The notes under the pieces are model-generated. The model was not told the DNA's origin. It saw nothing but the letters and a program-made list of their open reading frames with translations, and ran no database searches. From assembly GCF_000003605.2 (NCBI RefSeq), contig NW_003108586.1, positions 85,747-112,750 of the forward strand: 27,004 nt of DNA, in the 5' to 3' direction. This DNA is from Saccoglossus kowalevskii (Eukaryota > Hemichordata > Enteropneusta > Harrimaniidae). Both the position numbers and the translations under genes were made by a program. Positions 9,222 to 20,886 of the stretch are shown piece after piece. The stretch's first letter is position 1; every line of letters begins with the position of its first letter.

Positions 9222-11009
9222 GTAAGAAAACCACAGAACCATTTTTAGCCCTCAAAAAGTATCTCTCAGGGGAACAGGGTCACTGTTTTAGAAGCAAAAA
9301 GTATCGTGACGCTCTAACTCTCGCGATATATCGGCAGCCAGTTGCGTCCTAGCAATCATGTGACGATCCTTTATCAATGAAATCTACAAAATTGTATATT
9401 AATGGAGGGAAAAATATATGTTCGGTTGAAGAAATGAACACCCCTCGTCCTGGCCAATGACGTGTACCACGGGGGGGGGGAGGCACAAAGTATCGAGGGC
9501 TGGATAACTGTGTTTTCTATTATTGACAGCATGATGTTTGTTTCACACATTTTGTAACAGCTGATTTATTTTGAAAAGTCAGTTCGATTTCAACAAATAC
9601 AGTTAGAAATCAGCTCAACTCAAGCCTCTCTAAGGTCTGCTAGTATGCGGGAAAACTAAACTCAATGTTTCCATGGAAACGCATCCGGTTACGTTCCTGT
9701 CATCGCCATCCCACCTTGCCTTTGGTGTTAACGCCCTTTCATTGGCTAACAGAGAAGTTGATGCTCAAGTGGATGGGAGGGGGGGGCGATCGTGGAATGA
9801 ACACGCATTGTAAATTAACTAAATATGATTATTACAAAATTGCAGCCAATCTGAAATTGATTACAGTTCGCTGTGAATAATAATATTTTTGTTCATTGCG
9901 AATAATTTATGAGATGAGATGTGGTGTACTAGTATCCTGAGACGACTGAGCACGGAGCATAGTTCCGAATACATGTCAGTTTTCATTTACTATTGTGAAA
10001 TCACAATGATTTTAATCAAAACCAGACAACACATGATACACCGTGAGCTGTAGATTTCACACATACAATATTGGGCCAGAAAGGGATTTTACATACAATC
10101 GCCATGGAGACATGTTTCTAATATAGCGAAAATTGGTACGAAAATCAGAAAAACAGCGAAAAATGTACAAGATCAGACGTTTCGGGTTACCTGTCAGCTG
10201 CTCAGGAAAAAAAAAACAATTATTTTTTTAAAAATCTAAGAAGGGGGAATGGTGAACCGGGTGAAATATCCCGGATATACTCACACGGATGAAGTCTGCT
10301 TTAACTGATATCTGAGAGTTCCAGGAACTGAAGCACGTGATCGTATTATTTTCATTAGTGTACATTTCCCTGACGAGGTGGAGAAACTCTTCTCAGTTTG
10401 TGGGTCGTAATCGACTTCCGTTAAAATAATCAACTCACAGACCACTTTTCAAAAAATGCTTTTTGAATCATTTTTATATTTGGGAAATGTTGATTACCTA
10501 ATTCTTAATAAAATATTATTTCTGAAAATGTTAATTACTAAAGAAAAAACTAGCTTTTCTTTTGACAGATTTTTGCAGTCACGTGATATTGCATGACTAT
10601 TCACTTTTGAGACATGTTTTAATTAGCACTGTTCTCCGAAATTTAACCTCTACTTTGTTTACTAATTTTGATTTTGCAAATTTCGTAAATAGGAACTGAA
10701 ACAATCGATGGGCTATACCATTTGTTGAGGGGTGGCAGCTTAGGATTGCGCACTCTAACACGCAGAGAAACAACTGCCTGAAAAATATATTCAAGTTCTC
10801 CACTTTTTGGAGACATAGCCATGGTTTTTGATTTTTCCTAATTATTACAACCTCAAAATTAAATTGTAGTTTCTTGGCGACCTCAATGATGAACGTAGTT
10901 GTTGGGCACATTTCACAAGAACGGTGTGATCTAACTTTTCGTTCAATTGGGAACTGGTTAATGTAAACTGCAAAACATAGTCATTGTCCGAGGTGTAATC
11001 ATTTTTTGT
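9222..11009. other. AT-rich DNA with G-runs and an X-box-like palindrome; no supported gene
   Basis: The stretch contains G10 at 9471-9480, G8 at 9779-9786, a poly-A run near 10207 and the palindrome at 9667-9680. A 104-codon minus-strand frame (10597-10911) has no recognisable domain. Nothing else stands out. Confidence 0.5.
9667..9680. promoter_or_regulatory. RFX X-box-like palindrome GTTTCCATGGAAAC
   Basis: This is a perfect 14-bp palindrome close to the RFX consensus GTTNCCATGGNAAC. RFX factors control ciliary genes in animals. Only the motif is visible, with no adjacent start site or gene. A one-sided version, CCATGGCAAC, occurs at 5601-5610. Confidence 0.35.
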
Positions 11010-11013
11010 TTAA

Positions 11014-11138
11014 AGCGCGGTGGTCGTCGCGCAGCGCGTGTTCGAATTTCATGTAAATAAACAATGTATTTTATACGCGTTGTATACGTCGCTATGAGTC
11101 CCATATCGAACAGGACGCGTCGTGACGACTGCCGCGCT
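11014..11138 (-). mobile_element. TTAA-flanked MITE, short form, copy 2 (125 bp, inverted)
   Basis: The element lies between TTAA at 11010-11013 and TTAA at 11139-11142. Read on the minus strand it aligns without gaps to 6314-6438, with about 6 substitutions, several of the G/A type expected from CpG decay. Ends read AGCGCGGTGGTCGTCGCGC on the + strand and AGCGCGGCAGTCGTCACG on the - strand. It is non-coding. Confidence 0.9.
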
Positions 11139-11142
11139 TTAA

Positions 11143-14100
11143 CTATTATTGGTTTAATTGTTGAAAGCCAAGTAATATTTGTTTCGTGGCATGTTTTTTA
11201 TAACTGTATATAAAACGTGAGAGACATATACATACAAACAAACGGACAGACGAAAGCGAGTGGACAGGCAAAGATACATTCAGACAGACAATATTTAGGA
11301 AGAGATGAATGTTACATATCTAGTAATAGTACGATTATCACTAGATTATATGGGCGACAGAGAGAAAGACGGGAACCACCAGCGGGTTTGGCACTGAATG
11401 GGAAACAAAAAGATGAAGACAGTGTAGGACAGACACGGGAGAAATATATAAAGATCTGCCTTGGGGTATTAATCGTCACGTGGGGTGCGAGATTTTGGGA
11501 GCAATGATTATCAAAGATTTAGTACGATAATTATTCCACTTGGAAGGGGTTTTATAATCCTATGCTGCTGCCCTTGGCTCTTTAGCAAATGAAAAACTGG
11601 GAATCTATTTCCGATGGTTCGTTCTATACATTTAATGCACGTATTCATTGTCTGCCCTTGCAAACATTATTAATGGAACAGTAAGGTTGGGTTTGTATAT
11701 AGCACGGTGCCTTCAGGTAATATGGAACAAAATTAAGGAACAACTCCATATGTTGGGGAAATTATTTGACAACATAATATAGTAATTGTCATGGAAATTG
11801 GCTATTCTCACCAAATTCAAGCTCCCTCAATACAAATTTACTTAAAGTACGAAGGGAGAGGCTACATCATCGCCTATCACCATTCCAGTCACGTACCGCA
11901 TTCTACTCAAATGCAATAAATTCGCTAAAGGGGGAAACCGAATGTCAGTTCTTGTCAGATTTCAATGTTAATTTCATCTTCCTATTGTTGGATATTCCCA
12001 GTCCCACCTGATGTGAAATGGACACCGTGTTCTTCAATTTCTTTTGTTTGGTTCAACTGAACTGAACTGGTTCAATATTCGTAATGTTGTTTTCCTCTTT
12101 TTTTTAGTGTTGCACCATGTTGTCTTGACAGCAAATGTTATTTTGTACGAATCGTTAATAGCCTTCTCGTCAAGTAGAAATGTTTCCAGCAATGCGTCAT
12201 CGATTTGATCCGAGACAAAATAGAGCAATAATCAAGACAAAAAAAATCAAACCATTTTCCCCATTTTGGCAAATTGAGTTAATAGATAATGAAATATATG
12301 CTTGGTAGATGGACGAGATAATAATATACAGGCTCGCGGTGAGCTGGCGCGGTCTCTCGACACAACCAATCAGTGTCCCCGGACAGTGTTAGTTGCGGCA
12401 CGGAATACCAAAGGCGGATCATGAAAGGCGGATTCGACGCCAACATGCGATATTGTGTGCTATTCTAATCTGTCAAAATTTCCCTGGAAAATACATTTTG
12501 TTATTTTTGTCTCGTGTCTGTTATGAATTAGTCATATCGAACAATACGAATTATTCAACAAGCACAAATCTACTTAAAATTTAAACTCGCAATAAAATCT
12601 AAATATTAAGTTGGATAAAAAAGTATTATTTTTTTTACAAAATCAACACATAATAATCGATTTTTTATCAAGTGACCTGAGCTTTTACAGAATTAACGAA
12701 ATAGGGACTATTTAACATATCACTGAACATACTACCGACGTGTGAAAAAAATCAATACCATAAAAGCTAATTTCCCGAGGCATTTTGCCAAATTTCACGG
12801 TTTAATTAATATGATGGATTACGTAGTTTTTTTTTCTAAATAAAACAACAAAAACACAGATTCAAGACACACGAACGGGCATAATTGTATTACCTCCCCA
12901 CCTCTCAAATAAACATGGTGACGTTTAATAAAATATGGCGATGCTCGGTGTGCGCTGTCGCATCCTATCCAATACAGATCAGAACGAGAGTAAGTCTCTG
13001 ATAGTCAGATCACAGTGTGACAGCCAATAATAGGAGCGAACTGAAGCCCATTTATAAATTTGTCACGTCTACGCGCATAAGCTTGAATAATGGGATATAT
13101 TGAAACGAACAACATGTCCCATCGATAGTGAGTAATGTTCATTTCCCGTCGGTGTCAATAACGTCGTACATTGCACACACAGACTGGGGCTCTTTTCTCC
13201 GATTTAGCTGAATTGGAACAGTTGGTTGAAGGATGTATTACGGAGGCTTAGAACTGGCGCCGAGTAGAGCGCATACATATCAGCTATCATTTCCCTTCAG
13301 GCAGTTCTTTTTTTTTTCATGAGAAAAATCGAAACAGACGTGGATTCATGGAATGTGTAATTTTATTAATTCCAAAGTGATGTCGCAGTGCGGACAACGC
13401 TAAAACACGCCTAATTCAGATGTGACGAGTATATATATAGAGAGAGATTATCTTGAGCGAGTGAATAGGGTGGCGTTTCTTAATTAGATTGCAACTAGAG
13501 CAGGAAAATAGAGGCCTATGCATTCACCCGATAACTTGAATACACTTACTAATAGATGGAGGTGATTTACTATCCTAAATAAAATATAAAAAGGAAAGCG
13601 AACCGTCGAAACGTTCCTTTCGCTACGCATTCATATTATCTGCAATGACCGATCACCACGTCGTGAAATTTTACAAGATTCGGTGCAGAGCATTAAAAAA
13701 TTCCAAGGGTTAATGCTAGATTTGTTTTTTATTCAATTTGTTTCATTTCCAGTTTTGGGAAATCTATTATTTCTTTGTTTGAATAAACTGTACATATTTT
13801 GTATTTATTCCTACCCGGAATATTGTTTACACACAGACGAAAATCCCCGCTACCATTATCACATAATTTATAATGGCCCACCCCTTATTTTGAATCATAC
13901 GGGGGAGACAACACAATGTGCAATTTTCATTTTGCATGAACATCGGCAACGAGGTGTTAAGCATTTGAATCACTGTATTGGAGGCTATCTGCCAGACATG
14001 GTTTGTTGCGATCTTGCTAAACAAAGATTTCTTGTTCTGTGAAAAAAGAAAAGACACAACGTCCGAATTAATTTCGGAAAATTGGTCGATATTCAGAAAT

Positions 14101-16226
14101 GGTAATCAGTTTATCATATTATTTATATGGGTCAGTGGTGTTCATTTACTACTTAGTCGTACGTTTATTCATTAATTCAAGGTGGGAAGTTGATAAACAA
14201 AAATTTGCAGTAAAAAAACTAACTTTGGGCAGATAACTAGAACAACTAGTTTCATAACACGCCTGAAAAAATGCATGAAAATGTGAAGATGTTACAGATT
14301 TTTTTAACAACGAGTTGGATAATTTGTTCCCGTTAAATTGGAAATGCGTACCAACTAACTACCAACTACACATTAAAGTCCCAGATATAGGTTATAACAA
14401 AATGTCATTCTCTTAATATTATCATGCTTTATTCGAATTATTTCGAACACTGTTAACACAGCTTTTCTCAAAAAATATATATAAGCACATCCAGATGTGA
14501 AAAAGTGCACACACGTTTAAATAAACCGTACTCTTTGTCTTCCTTTTAGCGTTAGGCTTACTCTCGTATTTGCAGCTGGCAGACTCACCCATGCGTGCGT
14601 AAAACCAGTAACATTTGGGATTTCTAGAATGGGGACATGCTGGTACGGCCTCTAGATACACAGACACGACACACACGGCGTTTCTGTCCGTCTAGTCTCG
14701 ACCAGATAAATGTATCAGCCAGCGCAGCCAACAACCATTGATTTTTTTTTTCATTTCCTCTGCCCTATCATTGAAAACGCCGTGTATGTGTCGCCAAATT
14801 AACCTAATAACGGGCATTGTGGTACTAATATAACTATTGTAACGTTGATAATTACATCGCACGGGTCGCAACAATGGATACGCGTGATAACATAAAAGCA
14901 GACGCCAACTTAACACTAACGGGAGGTAATACACACTACCATACGGCGTCCTCGGCATAAGTCGACGGGACGCATTAGTATGGTTTCCCAAAATATAAAG
15001 AACAGGGAGGTGAGCAGAGCAGAGTGGGATCATGGCGACAGTGCAACATGTCCCAGCGCCCGTAATTGCGCTTTAAAATAGTCTACAATTCTCTTAATGG
15101 CAATCAACATCCAACATCGCTGCCAAGATTGCATCCAATTTCTATGATCGCTTCCATGATGAAAGTGTTATTTTAAACCACCTACGGCGATTTGTAATGT
15201 GAATACCAAGTAGGAGTCAGGGGTAGTAATTCTGACGTGTGTGCTTAGAAGGGGTGTGCACGGAGACGAGAATACGATATATTGGATCCAATCTTCATTA
15301 ATGGGTTTGGCGAAACGCTTGCAGGTAATATTGGCGGAGGCATTCGATTGGTTTGGCGAAAGAAGTGATGACCTTCAGTTTACCAAACAATGATTGTGAA
15401 AATGAAGCAGGGGAATACATTAGCCACTTTATGTACTGAATTCACACTTAAATTGAAAACCTTTTTGTTCCCGCATTTTTGTCGGTTGTTGCATCTTTAT
15501 TTTACATTACATAGATGTACTAATACGATTATGAATATTTTATTTGACATAAAATGAAATATACGTAATATAACATCGAAGGTCAATTACATAAACAACG
15601 TAAATAATCGGATCCTCATCATGAATACATACGGCTTACGAACACGTTATCTTCAGTTTAGGCAGCACTTCACAGCACAGTTCTTCTTAACACTTTTTCA
15701 GAAACTTCTTATTGGGTAGTCGACGCTTTTGGTGATAGATATATAGGTAAATTAACTTTGCTATATCCTTTCACGAACAAATCGCATTACTCCTTTTTTA
15801 TATCGTTATTAGCAAAATTAATAACACGTCAATTTATACAATTATTTTTTTCAAAGCAACATAGGGAAACAATTACTAGTACCCACCTGCATGAACACTT
15901 AGATGTTTACCCAGAATGCAGAATAAAACATTCTAAGGCGTTCTAAACACTTCAAAACTATGAAAGTGAGATAGAAAAGATGGTTGCCAATTGTTTACCA
16001 AATAAGTAGCCGAAGTCCCTATGTAATAAGCGTGAATAACTGGAGTGGCCAAGTGCTCTCAGTTCGTTAAATAGGTAAATGAAGTAATTGACACTTACTG
16101 GGTCGCCTTTACCAGACATGAGTCACGCTGTGCATATTAAAACACTGTTGAAGCTTATTTAAATGGTTAGGGGTGGTCTCTAAAAAAAGACGTATCTTTG
16201 TGTGATCAAAGGTCATTTGTATTTTT
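11143..16226. other. Long AT-rich stretch, no supported gene
   Basis: Open frames of 84-119 codons occur (11217-11507 on +, 13683-14042 on +, 14422-14676 and 14692-15033 on -). None shows a recognisable domain, and 13683-14042 is open on both strands. GC-richer, promoter-like patches occur near 12330-12440 (an AACCAATCAG NF-Y-type box and a doubled AAAGGCGGAT) and 12935-13045 (AATATGGCGATG and two CCAAT motifs). A direct repeat GTTTGGCGAAA flanks 15304-15360. No transposon ends were recognised. Confidence 0.45.
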
Positions 16227-16388
16227 NNNNNNNNNNNNNNNNNNNNNNNNNNNNNNNNNNNNNNNNNNNNNNNNNNNNNNNNNNNNNNNNNNNNNNNNNN
16301 NNNNNNNNNNNNNNNNNNNNNNNNNNNNNNNNNNNNNNNNNNNNNNNNNNNNNNNNNNNNNNNNNNNNNNNNNNNNNNNNNNNNNNNN
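16227..16388. other. Assembly gap (162 Ns)
   Basis: This is a run of Ns. Open frames spanning it are meaningless. The LINE fragment begins immediately to its right, so the missing sequence probably includes more of that element. Confidence 1.
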
Positions 16389-17077
16389 TGCCTCTGTAAC
16401 AAAACAGTTTATGGACAATCTCCAAATTTAACAGTCAAGAAAAAATGCATGATGACAATAAAGACAAAAACCAAATTACAGAATGCAAAACAAAATGCTG
16501 CTCGTATGAGGAGTATCTGTCAACAATAAAAAACTCTAAACATAGATCAACACTAACAAAACTAAGAATTAGTGCCCATGTTCTACAAATAGAAATGGGT
16601 CACTATAATAAATTATATACATGCAAAAGACTTAGACGAAATTAAAGATGAAAAGCATTTTCTTCTAAATTGTATGAAAATGAAAGAAACCAGCTAAACA
16701 ATGAGTCAAAAATATCACTGCCAAACACGACAGATGAAGAAAAAATTATAGCAATATGGTGAGCAATAATGAGAATAAAAGAATTATAAAACTAGCTAAA
16801 TACATTATGAATGTTTCAAAATTAGAGAAAATAACATGAAAAAGCCTTCATTGTATTTTAATAAACCACAATATTAATATCGAGGCATAACTGCAAGGTT
16901 TTCCTGTGATTATCAAAAACTATATTTATTGTATTATATATTGATCTCTTCAAGTTTGTATTGTTAATTTGTTTACTTAATTTTTTTTAATTTTATTTAT
17001 TTATATTTTTTTATATTTCATCCTCACTTTATTGTTATTTAACTCAAGATCCTATAAAGGATACGATATAAATAAAG

Positions 17078-17110
<33 letters not shown>
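16389..17110 (+). mobile_element. 3' end of a second LINE, with decayed ORF2 C-terminus, 3' UTR and (ATT)10 tail
   Basis: Decoding piecewise, 16400-16645 reads SYEEYLSTIKNSKHRSTLTK followed by LRISAHVLQIEMGHYNK. This resembles the invertebrate LINE pattern 'YL..IKN.KHR..LTKLRIS.H.L.IE.GRY'. A frameshift leads to 16632-16697 with DEIKDEKHFLLNCMKMKET, the usual 'I.DE.HFLL.C' block beside the C-terminal zinc knuckle. Further pieces follow at 16697-16762 and 16789-16839 (KLAKYIMNVSKLEKIT). A stop at 16397 and at least three frame changes show it is dead. The non-coding 3' part ends with AATAAAG (17071) and then exactly (ATT)10 at 17081-17110, a typical LINE microsatellite tail. The 5' side is lost in the assembly gap or truncated. 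It represents a more C-terminal part of the ORF than the fragment at 1-371. The clade is not assigned. Confidence 0.88.
17081..17110 (+). repeat. (ATT)10 microsatellite, LINE 3' tail
   Basis: There are ten perfect ATT units directly after AATAAAGTTT. This is probably the element's terminal repeat rather than an independent microsatellite. Confidence 0.95.
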
Positions 17111-17112
<2 letters not shown>

Positions 17113-17260
17113 AAAATGACGGACACACAGTCAGTTTTAAACAGTTCAATCACACTAGTAACTATAGTAACGGACCACGAGTTCCCGACAAAGTAACCAC
17201 GGGGAAGCAGCCTTTATAGAGAATGGTTCCCTATAAATGAATGGACACTCTTCATACATC

Positions 17261-17766
17261 ATGTGACGTCACATTTACAGAGGCGGGTTTGAGCATGGTT
17301 AATAGCAGAGTATATATCAATAATTATTAGTATCACAGTAGATTCGCTTGATTCGTCATTACAATTTAATTTATGTACGATTTAATTTATTCACATTGTA
17401 TTTTCTATATGTAATCTCATCCTGATGAGAATATGACGTCATTGAATATTTATTCGCAACTGAAATGATACTTGATCTATTGTTGTGATCCCCATGGTGC
17501 ACGTGATACCCAGTTTGATGACGTCGGCAAAGTGTAGACACGTCAAGTTCGCAAGTCACCCACGTGTGTACACGTGTATCCTATTTGCACCATTAAAGTG
17601 ACTCCAGCTCTTCATGGTTTGACAGTTCTTCATATTTACCGACTACGTGAGACAAATATATTGATATTGGTAAGACTTTCTCGAGAGAATATAACACGTA
17701 TAACTAGGTACAAATATGGTGGTTTTGATGACGTGCACGATTCGCTATCACGTGATTCTGACGTCT
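17261..17766. promoter_or_regulatory. Cluster of CRE-like and CACGTG motifs
   Basis: Two perfect CREs, TGACGTCA, occur at 17264-17271 (inside the 14-bp palindrome ATGTGACGTCACAT) and 17434-17441. CRE half or variant sites are at 17519 (TGACGTCG), 17729 (TGACGTGC) and 17759 (TGACGTCT). CACGTG occurs at 17500, 17561, 17571 and 17749. Such a density of ACGT-core palindromes within 500 bp of AT-rich DNA suggests an enhancer or promoter for bZIP (CREB/ATF) and bHLH factors. Only motifs are seen; the target gene is unknown. Confidence 0.35.
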
Positions 17767-18777
17767 GTAAATAATATCTTACAAATGGTCAATACATGTA
17801 CATGCACTATCATTTTTATCATTGGTTTATTATTGTACACGATGTCTTTGATATTTGCCACTGGCCGCTAATCATAAACAACGCGTAGAAAAATGTAGCT
17901 ATTATCAGAAAGGGCCACCAGAGACAGCGTGGACGGAGATCAATCAAAAACATGATTGCCACCAATCATGGAACAGTACAGTGTTTTTAAATAATGCCCC
18001 CGGCCAACTGTCAGAAGCAACCTAATTATTGAGTGCTATTAAATCCACACTAATATAATATGGAATTAAATTGACACAATACATGAAACAGAAGCAATTA
18101 CACAGTCAGTGCCATCATTATACATGTGGGAAAAAGATGAGATTTTCTCTTCTACAATGATTTAGCTTCATATAAAATGCCGATCTAATCCTCAACTTGG
18201 AGATGCTTTGTCGTAAGGTAATTAGAGTAGCATGCCGATTAATCACAGTATTTGATCGCTATCCGTGATTGGAGGACTGTGGTTTGAGTCACGGTTCCTA
18301 AAAAAGATTTAATTTTTTAGTAATCGTGTTTGAGTGTAACACGTGAATCAGTAATAATTATATATGGCCAGTGCTTGTAGATATTGATAGTCGTCGTAAA
18401 ATGTTCACGCGTGTGTGCGGAAATATTACCTCCAATCACAGTCCCTATGACTGTGCTCAAATTATGGAAGACTGTGACAATTACACCTTTCAATGCGGTG
18501 TATTTGTGCCGAGTGACGACGATTGGGTCCCCCGCAGGGTCCAGTCTGGTAATATAATATATAATGGCGCGGGTTTCTAGGTGCATTTTCGTTAAATTTA
18601 AAAAAATGGGACCAAAATAGACTAACATTAATCGGTTAATGTGAAGGCAGTGACTTAGTCACATTCACCTTGATCGGCTATCGGGACGGGTCGGAATCTC
18701 AGACAACTATATCTGAGGTAGAATCGAAAAGGGATAAACGGTTTACGGCTATTACAACTTATTAATATAATCCGGTA

Positions 18778-19197
18778 TTAATACAATCCGATTTCTTTGA
18801 AACTCGGAAACGCGGTTGTCGAGACAATGTATTTGTCATCACACAACATCGGAAGACAACGCGAATTCATCATATTAATTGACCGTGACTGCCACTTGTG
18901 AAATCGAGTTGACTGCAATGCACTCGTAAATATTATACAACAGTATGTGGTTCTGTATGTGTATATAGTTCTACCGCATATAGGCACATACCCAATAAAA
19001 ATGAAACGAGATGAAATGAGAGAACACGGTATATGCGTGGTGTTAACAGAAACAGAACACACCATGGCTCGCATAAACACGTGATTAACTCGTAATGAAC
19101 CGCCCGACCGTCTCTGACAACTTATTCCAACGACAGCTGTCCGGATATGAGAGAAGACGGTCGTTCTCACTCGTGAAACGCAGATAAAATAATACAT
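18778..19197 (-). other. Unassigned 139-codon open frame
   Basis: This is the longest non-repeat open frame in the window, in a region of more balanced composition. The translation is rich in S, R, C and I, with no recognisable domain or convincing signal peptide. No clear splice context or polyadenylation signal was identified, and I recognise no family. Chance is the simplest explanation, but its length makes it worth a protein search. Confidence 0.12.
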
Positions 19198-20777
19198 TCC
19201 ATTTTATTTATAAATGAGATTCAATTCGGGATTTGTTGAAAGATGAAATATGATCTGGTTGTGAAATTGTATATGATTGGCTTATTTAAATGTCGTTTCG
19301 TTTATGTATAGGCCGTTGCAAGTCGATTGTGCTAATTGAGACAATAGTGAAATTCTCAACCCGAAACAGGCATGTAAAAAAATATCAGGTTGTATGCTGA
19401 AAATTGACGGAACATTAAACGTAATCAATTACACTGTATTTTGATTAACGGTATGCGTTAATATACACCTGACTTGAAAGCTGAAAATAAACACTCCCAC
19501 AATCTCAACCGATAACCGTTATCTCAGAAAACACAGTCACCGACAGGAAACAGTGATCAGACTCACATGACATATGCACGTGTATCGTCCACTCTTACAG
19601 TGAATAAAGTTCGTCTTCATTGTCAGACACACTTTTTAGCCACATGCCTAATAAAATGAAAAGACAAATACCCTTCATGGGGGCCATTCAAAAGACAAGC
19701 GTTACCGTTGTGATGTTTTTATTCAAGACCACTCGCTGTTGACCATTCGACGTATTGCCCAGGTGGCTGTTGCCTTTCCCACTGAAAACAAATTGTCACA
19801 CCCCCATATCCAATGTATTTTACATCATATTTTGCATAGTAGACATAGTAAAAAAGTACACGGCTCCCGTTATTAAAAAAACAGTATAGTTTGATCACAG
19901 ACCCTCTATGATTTGATAAATAAAATATTGTAGTCCCCCTGAGGTGGACGAGTTTGACACAAATTACCGATAAATGTCAGCAGGTTGCGTTATCTCAACC
20001 CCCCCCCCCCCACTATCCAAGATTACATTTTAGTATTTCCATCAGATAGTTTGTTGCCTGACTGACAACACGTCGCACTACTTTGTCAGCTACTGAGATA
20101 AGATAACACGCACCCCCTAAGGAATTAACTGGTTAATGTCAAGTCAACAGTAAAACACTGTCAGAATTGAATCATTTAAACACGCCTGGCAGGTGTTGTT
20201 AACCCGACTGACCCTTACAGAGTTCGAAGGTCACAGAGACACATTTGGTCAGGCATTTCACCGGAGGGAATGTATTCACTCGGTTGTCACTAATGCAAAC
20301 ACTGACAGTGAATATATTGCATGGAAATCTTGCAACAAGGACACATACAAGCTCTATACCTAATTAAACGTGGTATACATAGCAAGATGCGAAGCCACAG
20401 CAGGAAGCAGTTGTACACTGTAAATTATGAACGCGAACGAGGACATTGTCACATGATTCAAACAGTAGCCACTATACATGTATCAATTACAAATGGATTA
20501 CTAGACGGTACCTGACAGTATCGGAGTGTCCTCATAATTTATTGCATTTCACGTCTTAAACGTTGTGATTGATGTACAGCGATGTTGTCAGTCGTCGATA
20601 ATAATCACGGATACCGTTTCATCTTCTATGCCAGTATTGTCCGTGTTTCCACTCAAGTGACATACAGACACACTACCTTATTTATCGGTTTACGTGCTTT
20701 GTCTATTAATATTGCATATAACGTGAACTAGATTTACAAACGCCTTGTCGTAAATCTTAAGAAATTGGTGAAAATTT

Positions 20778-20886
20778 CTTGGCGATGTCGACCGTTTAAA
20801 ACCTGTTCTAACCCATAGCAACGTAAACTCCGAGTAAAATACCCGAAATTTAAACACGCCGCACAGCGCGACGACCGCCACCTGAA
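20778..20886 (+). mobile_element. Decayed short-form MITE copy
   Basis: An ancient relative of 6314-6438 is seen in collinear matches: GGCGATGTCGACCG for the left terminus, CCTGTTC, CCCATAGCAACGTA (CTCATAGCGACGTA in the intact copies), GAGTAAAATA, GAAATTTAAACACGC, and AGCGCGACGACCGCCACCTG for the right terminus. A small internal deletion and lost TTAA ends show it is old. No target duplication can be read. Confidence 0.65.

Larger units (their letters stand above)
17111..20777. other. AT-rich DNA with CRE/E-box cluster and unassigned open frames
   Basis: The CRE/E-box cluster (17261-17766) is listed separately. Open on both strands is 18317-18628 (the + frame 18371-18580 gives NHSPYDCAQIMEDCDNYTFQ; not recognised). 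A 139-codon minus-strand frame runs 18778-19197, also unrecognised. Other items are C13 at 19999-20011, the palindrome GATAACCGTTATC at 19511-19523, and tandem GATA motifs AGATAAGATAA at about 20096-20106. No gene is supported. Confidence 0.45.

Noticed and set aside
13683..14042. 119-codon protein gene on +
   Set aside because: The minus strand is also open over 13827-14057, the translation shows no domain, and there is no splice or promoter context.
16109..16431. Open frames spanning the Ns
   Set aside because: They are created by the assembly gap and carry no sequence information.
18240..18300. tRNA-like GGTTTGAGTC near 18280
   Set aside because: Only one arm pairs, with an 8-base loop. 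No D-arm, anticodon arm or acceptor stem can be drawn.
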